Shown here: positions 6,317 through 6,370 of the stretch, piece after piece | Numbering within the stretch: the first letter of the stretch is position 1 | Layout of the letters: every line of letters starts with the position of its first letter | Assembly: GCA_019422485.1 (NCBI GenBank) | Contig: JAHZDG010000020.1 | Span: forward strand, 36,651-43,020 | DNA length: 6,370 nucleotides | From: Alistipes sp. | GTDB lineage: Bacteria > Bacteroidota > Bacteroidia > Bacteroidales > Rikenellaceae | Direction: 5' to 3' | The notes under the pieces: model-generated | Told to the model about the DNA's origin: nothing | What the model saw: only the letters and a program-made list of their open reading frames with translations | Databases searched by the model: none | Position numbers and translations under genes: made by a program

Positions 6317-6370
<54 letters not shown>

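Overview
The window is ordinary chromosomal DNA from a Bacteroidota bacterium, most likely order Bacteroidales. The evidence is a LeuRS with the extra N-terminal catalytic-half insert typical of that group, Bacteroidetes-type UPRTase, HflX and TonB-like proteins, AT-rich gene leaders without Shine-Dalgarno sequences, and two clean Bacteroidetes sigma-type promoters (TTTG, 18 bp, TAnnTTTG). I cannot name the genus. No mobile element, CRISPR array, phage gene or defence system is visible, and I found no convincing undescribed protein system.

Layout: (1) 2-400, plus strand: the 3' end of dxs (isoprenoid precursor synthesis), cut by the window edge. (2) 478-3240, plus strand: complete leuS, separated from dxs by a 77-nt gap with a small hairpin and no recognisable promoter, so read-through from dxs is plausible. 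(3) 3262-3297: a perfect 15-bp stem terminator shared by leuS and the convergent upp. (4) 3326-3979, minus strand: upp (uracil salvage). (5) 4066-5262, minus strand: hflX (ribosome-associated GTPase), 86 nt upstream of upp and perhaps co-transcribed with it. (6) 5263-5443: a non-coding stretch with a run of contiguous inverted repeats in the hflX leader and the terminator of the next gene. (7) 5444-6127, minus strand: a TonB-family energy transducer. (8) 6128-6316: a divergent regulatory region with one promoter towards the TonB gene and one towards a tRNA. (9) 6317-6370, plus strand: the 5' part of tRNA-Ala(GGC), cut by the window edge.

The genes are mostly housekeeping and do not form one pathway: isoprenoid synthesis, leucine charging, pyrimidine salvage, ribosome rescue or assembly, energised outer-membrane transport and alanine decoding. 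The parts most worth a second look are regulatory: the tandem dyads ahead of hflX and the matched divergent promoters between the TonB gene and the tRNA. A third, lesser point is the strong avoidance of UUA, CUA and UCA codons in leuS, which leaves an 830-codon open frame on the opposite strand.
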